64,000 nt of DNA from Desulfobacteraceae bacterium (lineage in GTDB: Bacteria > Desulfobacterota > Desulfobacteria > Desulfobacterales > Desulfobacteraceae), in contig JAAELK010000225.1 in the NCBI GenBank assembly GCA_024226935.1, positions 39,343-103,342 on the forward strand. The letters are read 5' to 3'. Each line of letters begins with the position of its first letter. Position 1 is the first letter of the stretch. Below are positions 26,694 through 35,766 of this stretch, piece after piece. The notes beneath the pieces were generated by a model. It saw only the letters and a list, made by a program, of their open reading frames with translations. It ran no database searches and was not told the DNA's origin. The translations under genes were made by a program, and so were the position numbers.

Positions 26694-27650
26694 TCACGCC
26701 CCAAGTTCATCCTTTATCTTTTCAAGTTTTTTCATTCCATCACCAAAGGGGGTCATAACGCGATAAATTTTAGAATTTTTACCCAATACCTTATTCTGCC
26801 GGACAAAGCCAGCATAACTCCCGCCGGGACCTAAATCAATATAATTATAATCTTTGTCCTCCCGGCAAAGGGTGGCCAGGGCCAGGGGAAATCGCACCGG
26901 TTTTCTGGCAATTTGCCCCAGATAACCATCATCAAAGGATAGCCGTTTTTTTCCTGTCAAAGACGAAATAATTTCAATTTGCGGGACCTTTACAGGGCTG
27001 ATCTCAAAGGGATAATCATAGGATTCAAATGCCGGATAAATATTAGGAGAATGAAATCCATAGGAAATGGGAAGTTCCTGGTAGACAATTTGCTGCTCCC
27101 GAAGAAAGACCTTTATCATATCTATCTTCTCCCGGAAACCTGAAATGACAAAATGCTTGCCGGAGCTCACCCCGGCAAGACTGCTATTTTCATGGATAAC
27201 CGGTTCGCGCTTATATAGATCGGGAGCAGCAACAATGCCGATCATGGCTCCGGGCTCACACAGCTTTTCAACCAGGCAGGCCTGGTGAATCAAAACTCCC
27301 AGGATTTGCTCCACCGGCAACACCTTGGCAAGGGCGAGAGCCACATATTCCCCCAGACTTACTCCAATTAAATATTGGGGAATAATACCGGCAGCCATCA
27401 TGGTTTTGGCTAGACAATATTCCACCATAAAGATGGCAGGATGGGTATGAACAATCCGGACAAAGGCCTCACTTTTTTTCCTTTTTTCATTGTACAAGAT
27501 ATCCACAATAGATCTATCAAGCCGGATTTGGGCTAAGCTATCAAGCTCATCCATCAGCTCTTTGAACCCTTCATCCTGTTTATACAGATCAGCACCCATC
27601 CGATAATATTGACAACCTTGACCGGGAAAAAGAAAAACATTTTCATTCAT
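26694..27650 (-). CDS. FabD-like (malonyl) acyltransferase
   Basis: A 318-residue acyltransferase of the malonyl-CoA:ACP transacylase fold. Motifs are FLFPGQGCQ, the active-site GVSLGEY with S98 (the usual GHSLGE has His instead of Val), and H200 (YGFHSPNI). The usual arginine that fixes malonate (position after the GQ region, QACLVEKL) is not in the expected form, so the acyl specificity may not be malonyl. No fatty-acid or polyketide genes adjoin it. Such lone acyltransferases act in trans for polyketide or PUFA-type synthases. The leader carries the second copy of the structured element. Confidence 0.72.
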   Translation of the reverse strand: MNENVFLFPGQGCQYYRMGADLYKQDEGFKELMDELDSLAQIRLDRSIVDILYNEKRKKSEAFVRIVHTHPAIFMVEYCLAKTMMAAGIIPQYLIGVSLGEYVALALAKVLPVEQILGVLIHQACLVEKLCEPGAMIGIVAAPDLYKREPVIHENSSLAGVSSGKHFVISGFREKIDMIKVFLREQQIVYQELPISYGFHSPNIYPAFESYDYPFEISPVKVPQIEIISSLTGKKRLSFDDGYLGQIARKPVRFPLALATLCREDKDYNYIDLGPGGSYAGFVRQNKVLGKNSKIYRVMTPFGDGMKKLEKIKDELGA

Positions 27651-28012
27651 GATATGATCACATCTCTATCCCAATAACCGCCATGGGCGGACCAGGGATT
27701 TTACCCTTGATTCCGCTCACAACAAAAATTAAAACTCTCTCCTGATATAGGGAGTTTCATATAAAAATTAATCATAATTCCTGCATACCATCGTTGATCA
27801 ATAAATTCAAGATCAACATCCCCTGATCTAACTGCAAACCTTTAGCTTGCAAGCCCCTGGGAAAAATTTAAATACAAATCAATAGGATGGAAATTTATAA
27901 AACATAATGTTATACTTCTAAGTTCAAATCATTACGAAAGTATCCATCCAGATGCTGGCAGACGGATACCGGGAAATTATTTTTTTTGTGTAAACGAGGA
28001 ACAAAACAAATA
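27651..28012. other. Divergent intergenic region
   Basis: This region separates the acyltransferase from the hybrid kinase and contains the structured element copy B. It also has a GTATCC...GGATAC inverted pair (27938-27968) followed by a T-run at 27980-27987, which could be either an operator or a weak attenuator before the kinase gene. Confidence 0.35.
27675..27765 (-). promoter_or_regulatory. Structured leader element, copy B (novel candidate cis-RNA)
   Basis: The second copy of the element seen at 12781-12870, ending about 25 nt upstream of the acyltransferase ATG. Parts in plus coordinates: AATAAC; hairpin 1 CCGCC-ATG-GGCGG (27678-27690); a middle hairpin CAGGG...CCCTTG; the conserved CACAACAAAA (27718-27727); hairpin 3 AAACTC...GAGTTT (27732-27757); TTTCATATAAA (27755-27765). 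The stem sequences differ from copy A while pairing is kept, and the linkers are identical. In the transcribed sense, the hairpin 1 loop contains AUG followed in both copies by GCN-GUU-AUU. Confidence 0.5.
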
Positions 28013-30178
28013 ATGAATGTAATAACAACCCTTATCTCTAAACTGACAACCCCCAGACACCTTATCCCCCGAGACGGGATTCATTTCTGGCAGGAAAAAG
28101 TTCTTTTAAACCTGCTTTTAGTCAGCGTGGTACTGGGATTTTTTACCTGTATACCCAGTGTGGCCCTGGCCATCAAAGAAGAGTTATGGCTTGTAGCCAT
28201 CAGTGACATACTAATTTTTAGCATTATTCTGGGGCTTTTTCTTAAACCCGAACTTTCCTATACCTTCAGGGCGATGAGTATCCCGGTGATCTCTTATTTT
28301 CTGGGAATGATTCTAATCCTCACCCTGGGACCCTTCGGGGCAGGTCCGGTCTGGCTATTTTTCTTTCCTGTTCTAACCGGGGTGCTGTTAGGACCCAGAC
28401 TCGCCTTCTGGGCTCTGATTGTCAATGCAATTACCATTACGGGGATCGGTGGATTAATCTCGTTCAATACCACAGATATCCTGACCCAGTTCAACTTCAA
28501 AGCCTGGCATCTGCCCACACAGAACCCATTGGAAAAATGGATGGTAATCTGTTTTAATTTTATGATGTTAAACATCCTTGCCACCCTGTCGGTTACCACC
28601 ATATTAAACGGTCTTCACAAATCGCTGCAAAAACTTGCAATTTCGGATAAAAAACACCGCCAGATATTTGAAAACATCCTGGATGTTTATTTTGAAACCA
28701 CTCTGAACGGCACCATTTTAGAAATCAGTCCTTCGGTTGCGCAAATGTCTCACTATTCCCAGAAAGAATTAAAGGGGAAATCCCTTGAAACGATCTACCA
28801 CCCCAGGAGCAAAAGAAAAAAACTGTTGGAACAATTGATTGCCACTGGAGAAATCCATGACCATGAAATCTGCCTTTCCGATAAAAACGACCAGATTCGA
28901 ATCTGCTCTGTCAATGCAAGGCTCTTGCGGGATGAAAATAAAATTCCTGAAAAAATAATTGGTATTCTCAGAGATATTACCGAGCAAAAAGCCATAATCA
29001 AAAAGAAAAAGGATCTTGAGGAACGCCTGAATCGATCCCAGAAAATGGAAGCCCTGGGCATGCTGGCCGGAGGAGTAGCCCATGATCTCAATAATGTTCT
29101 ATCCGGCATTGTCACCTATCCGGAACTACTTTTAATGGATCTACCTGAAAACAGTCCCATGGCAAAATCCCTGGATATCATCCACGCCTCAGGACTCCGG
29201 GCCAGCCAAATTGTCCAGGACCTTTTAACCTTGTCAAGACGAGGAGTTATTACCCGGGAAGTTGTCGATCTCAATAAAATTACCGAAGAATTTTTAAGAA
29301 CACCAGAATATGAAAAAATTTTGTCCTTTCATCCCCATGTAAACCTATCAAAAAATTTATCTGCAAAATTTGCCTTACTAAAGGGGTCTGCAGTTCATCT
29401 TCAAAAAACCATCATGAATCTTATATCAAATGCCGCCGAGGCCCAGATCAACAACGGGACGATCCAAATTTCAACTGTTAACCGCCATTTGGACAAACCC
29501 GTTAAAGGATACGACCGGGTCCAGCCGGGTAACTACGTTATTCTCTCCATTGAAGACCAGGGCATGGGGATTGACCCGGATGATTTAAAACATATTTTTG
29601 AACCTTTTTTCACCAAAAAAGTAATGGGTCGAAGCGGCACAGGACTTGGTATGGCCGTAGTATGGGGAACCATCCAAGATCATGATGCATATATCGACGT
29701 TGTATCCCATCCAGATTCAGGCACCAGATTCGACCTGTATTTTCCGGTGACCAACGACACAGTTAAAACCCCTTCGAATTTCACCCATATAAATGATTTA
29801 ATGGGAAACAAAGAAAAAATACTGATTATCGATGACCTGGCAGAGCAACGACAAATTGCCGAACTTCTCCTCAAAAAATTAGGATACACACCCTTTTGTG
29901 TCGCCAGTGGAGAAGACGCAGTTCAATACCTGAAATCTAATCAGGTAGATCTTTTAGTTTTAGATATGATCATGAATCCCGGCATAGGCGGCCTTGAAAC
30001 CTTGCGCCGGATCCATCAATTCAACCCAACCCAGAAAGCGATCATAACCAGTGGTTTTTCCCGAAACGACCAGGTCAAAAAAACCCTGGATTTAGGTGCC
30101 GGCCAGTATATCAAAAAACCATATACCATTGAAAAAATAGGGTTGGCAGTCCAAAAAGAGTTGTCCCGCACCAGCTGA
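28013..30178 (+). CDS. Membrane hybrid histidine kinase (TM-PAS-HK-REC)
   Basis: 721 residues. About six membrane segments (residues 28-205) form an unnamed integral sensor. A PAS domain follows (about 215-335, KHRQIFENILDVYFET), then HisKA with H357 (GGVAHDLNNVLSG), HATPase with GTGLGMAVVWGTI, and a C-terminal REC domain (KILIIDDLAEQ, LLVLDMIM). The HDLNN box places it in the group common in sulfate reducers. The signal is unknown. ATG-28013 is preceded by GAGG; an in-frame TTG at 27986 is an alternative. It has no DNA-binding response regulator nearby. Confidence 0.88.
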   Translation: MNVITTLISKLTTPRHLIPRDGIHFWQEKVLLNLLLVSVVLGFFTCIPSVALAIKEELWLVAISDILIFSIILGLFLKPELSYTFRAMSIPVISYFLGMILILTLGPFGAGPVWLFFFPVLTGVLLGPRLAFWALIVNAITITGIGGLISFNTTDILTQFNFKAWHLPTQNPLEKWMVICFNFMMLNILATLSVTTILNGLHKSLQKLAISDKKHRQIFENILDVYFETTLNGTILEISPSVAQMSHYSQKELKGKSLETIYHPRSKRKKLLEQLIATGEIHDHEICLSDKNDQIRICSVNARLLRDENKIPEKIIGILRDITEQKAIIKKKKDLEERLNRSQKMEALGMLAGGVAHDLNNVLSGIVTYPELLLMDLPENSPMAKSLDIIHASGLRASQIVQDLLTLSRRGVITREVVDLNKITEEFLRTPEYEKILSFHPHVNLSKNLSAKFALLKGSAVHLQKTIMNLISNAAEAQINNGTIQISTVNRHLDKPVKGYDRVQPGNYVILSIEDQGMGIDPDDLKHIFEPFFTKKVMGRSGTGLGMAVVWGTIQDHDAYIDVVSHPDSGTRFDLYFPVTNDTVKTPSNFTHINDLMGNKEKILIIDDLAEQRQIAELLLKKLGYTPFCVASGEDAVQYLKSNQVDLLVLDMIMNPGIGGLETLRRIHQFNPTQKAIITSGFSRNDQVKKTLDLGAGQYIKKPYTIEKIGLAVQKELSRTS

Positions 30179-30179
30179 A

Positions 30180-30215
30180 GAGCTTGGCCATCCAACTATA
30201 TATGGTCACAAGCTC
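30180..30215 (+). terminator. Strong hairpin after the hybrid kinase
   Basis: GAGCTTG (30180-30186) pairs with CAAGCTC (30209-30215), and CCAT (30188-30191) with ATGG (30202-30205). It starts two bases after the stop codon. No T-run follows, so it may be an mRNA-end stabiliser rather than an intrinsic terminator. Confidence 0.4.
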
Positions 30216-30317
30216 ACCCGGTTTAAACCCAAGGCCTCCTCCCCAAAACCCATAATTCACAGGGCATTCCCCTGAGTTTCATAGGAATCCGGTACACCGA
30301 TGGGAATTACCTGCCCC

Positions 30318-30349
30318 GGATTCAAGGATTCAAGGATTCAAGGATTCAA
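30318..30349. repeat. Tandem repeat GGATTCAA x4
   Basis: Four perfect head-to-tail copies of an 8-bp unit lie in the gap between two convergent genes, directly flanked by CCCC on the left and CCCGGG on the right. Probably replication slippage; it may be variable between strains. Confidence 0.9.
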
Positions 30350-30369
30350 CCCGGGATAGTGACAAATAT

Positions 30370-32559
30370 TTAAGTCAAATGACAATCAAGATTTGTAATT
30401 TTTTTTGTTACATCATAATCATAGGCCGGATACTCAAAAATTTGATTTCTATATTCGGTTTCACTCAAAGAATATCCATAAATTGATGCATACTCAAATA
30501 CATCTTCTCCTATATCATCGAGCTGCTGGAGGTAATCATGGATACTTTTGGATTCAATAATGGTGACTTTTCCAATTTGCTCTATGATCGGGCTATGCTC
30601 CCTTGTTGCATCATGATCAAATTCAAGAATTCTTCTGCCATCATTGGTAATGCCGATGGTTCTGAATGTAAGACTCTTGCCTACCCCCGGAAGATTGAGA
30701 ACATTTCTGTCAGAGGCCAAAAACGGGATATCTGCGGCTGTTCTCAACCTGGAAATATTCTCAACTATATTTTCAGCATTTAAGGGTAATTGTCTTAAAT
30801 CCGGAGAAAACTTCTCGGGTAAAAGACCAATAATTTTTTCTTCCAGGCCCTCCTGCACCAACCTTGCATTGGGTGAAAAAAGGTGACTGTTTTCCATATA
30901 CCCTTTAACGGTAAATGAATAATAGGAAATAATACCGATATCGTTGAGAACTTTTCTAAGTTTAGCCGTATGCCCCCTTCTTGATGCAGCAGAGGTGAAA
31001 ACCAGCTGATTAGTTACAATCCACCCGGCTTTATTCAGCAATTCAACACTGGATTTTGTTTCAGGAGTTATTTCCATTGGAGATTCAAAATGAGTCTGAA
31101 AAACAAATTGCTGAATACCCACTTTAGAGGCTTTTTTCTTAAATTCGGCAAGTATGTTCACAAGATTTTCCTGGATTCTCATGGGAAGATAAACAGGAAG
31201 GCGGCTACCCAATCTAACCCTTAAAATCTGTGCATATTTTTCTCCATCTTTTCTGTTTTTATTGGTCTTACATTTTCTTTTGGCCATTTTATAAACGCTT
31301 TGAAGAATTTTTTTAAGAGCCTTATTCGTACTCATCAACGCATCTCCTCCGGTGATGAGTACATCCCTTAACTGGGAATCATTTTCAAAATAGTGAATGG
31401 CGGATTTCAGACAATCATCCAATGAGTCCTTGGCTTTTAATTTTTCAAGGTCAAAATTCAAATCCCCATATTGAAAACCATACATTCTCTGGCAGATTGA
31501 GCACAATCCCCCACAGGCCCGGCCCAGACTTCTGGGCATTAAAATAGCTACATCGGGGTATCGCCTGTGAATACAGTCATCGGGGATAATCCAACCGGCA
31601 GCATTGGGTTTTCCAGCCTCCACAATATCTTCTTTTTCCCAGGCATTAATATTACCAAATTCATTAACCAACTCCTTTGAATAGAGCACATATTGCCGGA
31701 TGGCAAGATCGGCACCCAGAGAAACAGGAGAAGCCTGTGTGTCCAGAAGAGACAGATAATAGGGGTTGATAAATAAAGGGATTCCAACTTTTTGTGCCTG
31801 TTGCATGGTGTCCATTACTTCCCTGTCAAGGGAATTATCAAGCATTTCATTAAGATCCTCAGGTGTTCGGACTGCAAACTTTAAATGAAATTTATAATTT
31901 CCCCACCATTTTTTGGCAAGGGCCAGCTTTTTTTGCTTGGACATCCCCTTTCTAAATCTATACAACCTGCTTTTCACTCTTTTTTCATCAATTTTTTTTA
32001 TGATAATTTTCAATATCCGAAGTTTGTTCTTTTCTCTCTGCCAGACCACTTCCGGATCAAGACCCGAAGAATGCCTGTCCATCCATGATAAAATCTCAAA
32101 CTGATGGGGCACCGGATCTTCATGGCCGGAAAACTGTCTGAAAAGATGAATCATATCATAAAAATAAGCAGGAGTACCACCACCGGTCCCCTTACGAGCA
32201 CATTGCATGAGAATAGCAAAGGGATCATTTTCCACAATTTCACCTTTAAGGTTGAGATCCGCAAATTGTCTGCCAGAATGCTTGACATAATCCAAAATAC
32301 GAATGGCAGCATAGTCCTTGAATCTCAATTTTTCAAGCTGACTTTTTCCAGTTTTTTCCCGGGTAAAATATAAATATGCATCTTTATTTTCAGAAAGGAC
32401 CTGCAAAGCGCATAGCTTTATTTTTTTTTTTGCCTGGCTAATATTTTTTGAAGTATCGATGATATCTTTAAGGCTTGGATTCTCTTTAAATAGTTGTTGC
32501 ATAAGCCTGTAAGCTTTTACATTGGGAAGGGTATTTTTTAATTCATTTAGGATGGCCAC
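30370..32559 (-). CDS. KamA-family radical SAM protein (lysine 2,3-aminomutase-like), extended
   Basis: A 729-residue radical SAM enzyme. The [4Fe-4S]/SAM motif CxxxCxxC is C349-C353-C356 (RACGGLCSICQR), followed by DVLITGGDALMS, which is typical of the KamA/EpmB family. Classic lysine 2,3-aminomutases are about 420-460 residues, so here about 300 residues precede the radical SAM core; that part is helical and unrecognised. The reaction (an amino-acid 2,3-aminomutase, possibly forming a beta-amino-acid osmolyte such as N-epsilon-acetyl-beta-lysine, or another) is uncertain. The start is GTG with GGAAAGAG upstream. No acetyltransferase gene (ablB) is adjacent. Confidence 0.78.
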   Translation of the reverse strand: MAILNELKNTLPNVKAYRLMQQLFKENPSLKDIIDTSKNISQAKKKIKLCALQVLSENKDAYLYFTREKTGKSQLEKLRFKDYAAIRILDYVKHSGRQFADLNLKGEIVENDPFAILMQCARKGTGGGTPAYFYDMIHLFRQFSGHEDPVPHQFEILSWMDRHSSGLDPEVVWQREKNKLRILKIIIKKIDEKRVKSRLYRFRKGMSKQKKLALAKKWWGNYKFHLKFAVRTPEDLNEMLDNSLDREVMDTMQQAQKVGIPLFINPYYLSLLDTQASPVSLGADLAIRQYVLYSKELVNEFGNINAWEKEDIVEAGKPNAAGWIIPDDCIHRRYPDVAILMPRSLGRACGGLCSICQRMYGFQYGDLNFDLEKLKAKDSLDDCLKSAIHYFENDSQLRDVLITGGDALMSTNKALKKILQSVYKMAKRKCKTNKNRKDGEKYAQILRVRLGSRLPVYLPMRIQENLVNILAEFKKKASKVGIQQFVFQTHFESPMEITPETKSSVELLNKAGWIVTNQLVFTSAASRRGHTAKLRKVLNDIGIISYYSFTVKGYMENSHLFSPNARLVQEGLEEKIIGLLPEKFSPDLRQLPLNAENIVENISRLRTAADIPFLASDRNVLNLPGVGKSLTFRTIGITNDGRRILEFDHDATREHSPIIEQIGKVTIIESKSIHDYLQQLDDIGEDVFEYASIYGYSLSETEYRNQIFEYPAYDYDVTKKITNLDCHLT

Positions 32560-32673
32560 AATATTACTCTTTCCATTTTAATTATTGTCAATAAAAACGA
32601 AAGAAAACTATCAGAAAACAAAAACAATGTCAAAAACAGGGGAAAAACCAAATCTTTGAAGGAGATATTCTTG

Positions 32674-32706
32674 AAAAATCGGCCCCCGGCAGGATAGCCG
32701 GAAGCC
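32674..32706 (-). terminator. Rho-independent terminator of the M14 peptidase gene
   Basis: A 10-bp GC-rich stem (32681-32690 with 32697-32706, loop AGGATA), followed on the minus strand by TTTTT (32678-32674). It lies about 43 bp beyond the peptidase stop codon. Confidence 0.75.
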
Positions 32707-32748
32707 GTTTAATTCAATGTTTAAATCACTGGGTGGAACAAAAAAAGA

Positions 32749-35286
32749 CTATTGATCCAGATTGGCATTGATACTCAAACCTGAAAAGACAGAATAAGCG
32801 TTGATGCCAACATAATAGGTGCCAGTATCCGGAGATGATATCGTGCATGTTTCTTCATTTCCATTGCGATATGGCCGACAATCATAGGATGATGTCGTGG
32901 GCAGGGCTCCTGATTTTACATACAGATCAGCATCGCCGGTTCCACCACTGATTACAATTTGAAGACTGGATGTACCGGAAGGTACTGCTACCTGATAATA
33001 GATCCAGTCACCTTTTGATGAAACAAAAAGATCAGTCACTGTCTGGTTGTCCACAAGCTCTTCAATAACTTCACCAACTTCATAACTTACAGACATACCC
33101 ATGGCACTATAGGCATCATAACCATATATTCCTATATAGTAAGTTCCAGATTCCGGACTGGCAAATGTACAAGTTTCACTGTTTCCGCTTTTATAAGGTC
33201 TGCAATCATAAGCAGATGAGGTTGGCAGATCACCAAATCGAGTATAAAGATCTGCATCCCCGGAACCACCACTTGTTGATATCACAAGATTTGATGCACC
33301 ATCAGGCACTACGATTTTATAATAGACCCATTGACCATCTGCACCGGACATGCCAGTAACAGTCTGATTATTTTCAAGAAGGGTTGCATCGGTATCTTCT
33401 GAAACTGTAACTTGTTTCGAAGTCGATGCCACAAGGTCATCATTATCTGTTATTGTAAGTGATACAGTATAGGTTCCATTGGCTGCGTAAGTATGCACAG
33501 GATTAGTATCCGTTGCACTGGAGCTATCTCCGAAATTCCATAAACGACTTACGATTGTACCGTCATTATCCACACTAGTATCGGTAAATTGAACCGTCAG
33601 CTCATCAATTGTGTTTGTAAAATTAGCTGTTGGTGTGTTTGAGTCGGATACATTCAGGAATACTGCACTGACAGGTCCAAAATTTCCATCTGCATCTTGC
33701 CCGCGAACATAAACAATATGCTCACCCTGGCTAAGATTTGAAACATCAATTGTTCCAAAAACAGCTTCAACACTACTATTAAAATTTGCATCTGTTGCAG
33801 CCAATTCGATGGGTGTCGCCAGGGCCTCCCAGGGCGCTATATCAATATAATATTTTGCAGCCACAATGGATTGAGTGCCTTCTGTACCATTGGAGTTATT
33901 GTACCGTGTGTCATTTATGGTTGCCGAAAGAAGATTGTCGGAACCGATTGATAGATTAAGCACTTCAGGTCCAGCAGGTGTCATATAGGGTGTACGCGCA
34001 ACTTTTGCAGCATAGATAAGTGCAGGCAGATTATCGGGAAGGATTGTATTTTCATAATCGGAACATGATTGAAAAAAAGCTGTTCCCAATTCAAAACAAT
34101 AGGCCGCAATTCCTAACTCACCATATGCATAATCATCTGTTGTGCCTGTGGTCGGATATAACCCAATAGCTTGTTGGGGGGTGTATCCGTTAAAAAATGC
34201 AAATTTTCTCCCAAGGGTCTGCAATTGAGTCCCGTTGGGCGGGGTATCCTGGGTATCTCCCCAGGGCCACAATACCAATTCACTATAACTATGAATATCG
34301 ATATACAACCCCGATGCATCGGCAGGTGCCGCAGTATAGGGAGAATTGCCGTTATAATCATTGAAAATAGATTTCAGATAATTTTGAACAGCCTGGGTTT
34401 CAGGCTCGGAAGCAGCAGAGGCTCCGCGATATGTTTCATCGCATTGACTGGTACTGGCTCCTTCACCACCCCATAGAAAATCAAAATTTCGATTCAGATC
34501 GGCTCCGGGTTTATAATAAGAGCAATAATTGGTATCATTATTTTTTCTCCATAATGATCCGGCCTCGGCTTTTTTTCGGCCATCTGGATTTGCATAAAGC
34601 ATCAAGTGAATTTCATTATGATCCAATATCCAGCGTGCATCGGCATCGGTATTATAATTATTCACCAGATAATTTGCAAATGCGAGGGAAAGAGGGGCGG
34701 TTGTATATTCTCTGGCATGGATAGAACTTGTGATAAAAAGCCGTGGTTTATCGGCAGAAACAATATTACTGGTAAGTTTTAGTACCCACAGATCATACCC
34801 GGCATTATTATTTTCTTTTTGCCATGAATTTCCAGCATCGATCAATTGAGCAAGCGCCGGATAACTTCCCACGATACTCTGGGCCTGGGCAATTGTTTCT
34901 TCAACAGTTTCGTAACATGTGTATCCGGGGATACCGGATGTTGCTGTCATCAATGCTGATTCAGTCATTAACATGGATGAAGGTATTGCCGATTGTTGGT
35001 TAAAAATTGAATAATCGGTATATGCTTCCATGGTAAAACCCAGGGACTCAAGATAGGTTATATCAGCTTTGGTTACGTCAATAACAAGATACCCCTCATC
35101 ATAATTTACTTCAGGAGGCGCAGGTTCAAAGCTTTTTATAACCATTCGTGCAATGGCTTTACTCGGATAATATGCCTTAACATAGCTACGTGATTCCGAT
35201 GAACTTTCATCGGCATATAAAGAATTTACTGCAAGGGGAACAAGTAACAAAAACATCAATACCAGCATCATACATCTTTTCTTCAT
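32749..35286 (-). CDS. Secreted M14 zinc carboxypeptidase with PKD and two PPC domains
   Basis: An 845-residue exported peptidase. The signal peptide is about 1-25. The M14 catalytic domain (about 120-435) has zinc ligands H190, E193 (SSIHAREY) and H332 (DIHSYSE) and the catalytic Glu399 (CFELGTAF), as in carboxypeptidase T. A PKD domain follows (about 550-635, LWNFGDSSS), then two pre-peptidase C-terminal (PPC) domains (about 640-740 and 745-845), which share the motif GDADLY...YDCRPY and are clear duplicates of each other. It likely degrades extracellular peptides or matures surface proteins. Monocistronic, with a terminator. Confidence 0.9.
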   Translation of the reverse strand: MKKRCMMLVLMFLLLVPLAVNSLYADESSSESRSYVKAYYPSKAIARMVIKSFEPAPPEVNYDEGYLVIDVTKADITYLESLGFTMEAYTDYSIFNQQSAIPSSMLMTESALMTATSGIPGYTCYETVEETIAQAQSIVGSYPALAQLIDAGNSWQKENNNAGYDLWVLKLTSNIVSADKPRLFITSSIHAREYTTAPLSLAFANYLVNNYNTDADARWILDHNEIHLMLYANPDGRKKAEAGSLWRKNNDTNYCSYYKPGADLNRNFDFLWGGEGASTSQCDETYRGASAASEPETQAVQNYLKSIFNDYNGNSPYTAAPADASGLYIDIHSYSELVLWPWGDTQDTPPNGTQLQTLGRKFAFFNGYTPQQAIGLYPTTGTTDDYAYGELGIAAYCFELGTAFFQSCSDYENTILPDNLPALIYAAKVARTPYMTPAGPEVLNLSIGSDNLLSATINDTRYNNSNGTEGTQSIVAAKYYIDIAPWEALATPIELAATDANFNSSVEAVFGTIDVSNLSQGEHIVYVRGQDADGNFGPVSAVFLNVSDSNTPTANFTNTIDELTVQFTDTSVDNDGTIVSRLWNFGDSSSATDTNPVHTYAANGTYTVSLTITDNDDLVASTSKQVTVSEDTDATLLENNQTVTGMSGADGQWVYYKIVVPDGASNLVISTSGGSGDADLYTRFGDLPTSSAYDCRPYKSGNSETCTFASPESGTYYIGIYGYDAYSAMGMSVSYEVGEVIEELVDNQTVTDLFVSSKGDWIYYQVAVPSGTSSLQIVISGGTGDADLYVKSGALPTTSSYDCRPYRNGNEETCTISSPDTGTYYVGINAYSVFSGLSINANLDQ

Positions 35287-35766
35287 ACAATTCTCCTTTT
35301 CCAGTTATGTCAGCTAAGTCATGGGAACACCGTGCCCCCACCCCTTTAAAACCACTAAACCAAGAAACTGACCTTCGACAACATTCTCGAAGTTTTTTTA
35401 CTAAAAGACTTGAAAAGCTTCACAAACTTTTTTTTTAAAAAAACAACATTGATTTTTTAGTTATGACCTCAAACATTATCAAACACTAATTTTAGTGTTC
35501 GATAGACAGTATATAAATAGTATTCCTCCGTCAAGCGATAATTTTAGCCGCAAACAATAATCATTAAGCCCGCCATAGAATCAAACTCCGACATCATCAA
35601 CGGCCCCATCAACTTGAAGCAACGGGATCCGACATCCCTTTAGCTTAAGCTTATATGCAATTTACCTGGATTGAATCTCGCTCAATTGCCGGGCAGCACT
35701 TTACAAACCCCGGTCCTGACCTTATATTAACCCCATAATTTAAATCACCATAAACGGAGTACCCCA
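35287..35766. other. 480-bp divergent intergenic region
   Basis: No gene was found here. It contains a small hairpin with a seven-T tail on the plus strand (CTTCGA 35373-35378 / TCGAAG 35387-35392, T-run 35393-35399), and an 18-bp palindrome AACACTAA-TT-TTAGTGTT (35482-35499) that could be an operator for the peptidase gene. The half nearer rdgB shows nothing beyond its ribosome-binding site (CGGAG, 35755-35759). Confidence 0.5.
35482..35499. promoter_or_regulatory. 18-bp palindrome, possible operator
   Basis: AACACTAA and TTAGTGTT are perfect inverted arms around TT. It lies about 196 bp upstream of the M14 peptidase start and 268 bp upstream of rdgB. Assignment as an operator is a guess from symmetry only. 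Confidence 0.35.

Noticed and set aside
35373..35399. Plus-strand hairpin with T-run as a true terminator
   Set aside because: No plus-strand gene lies upstream of it, so there is no known transcript to end; kept only as a note in the intergenic entry.
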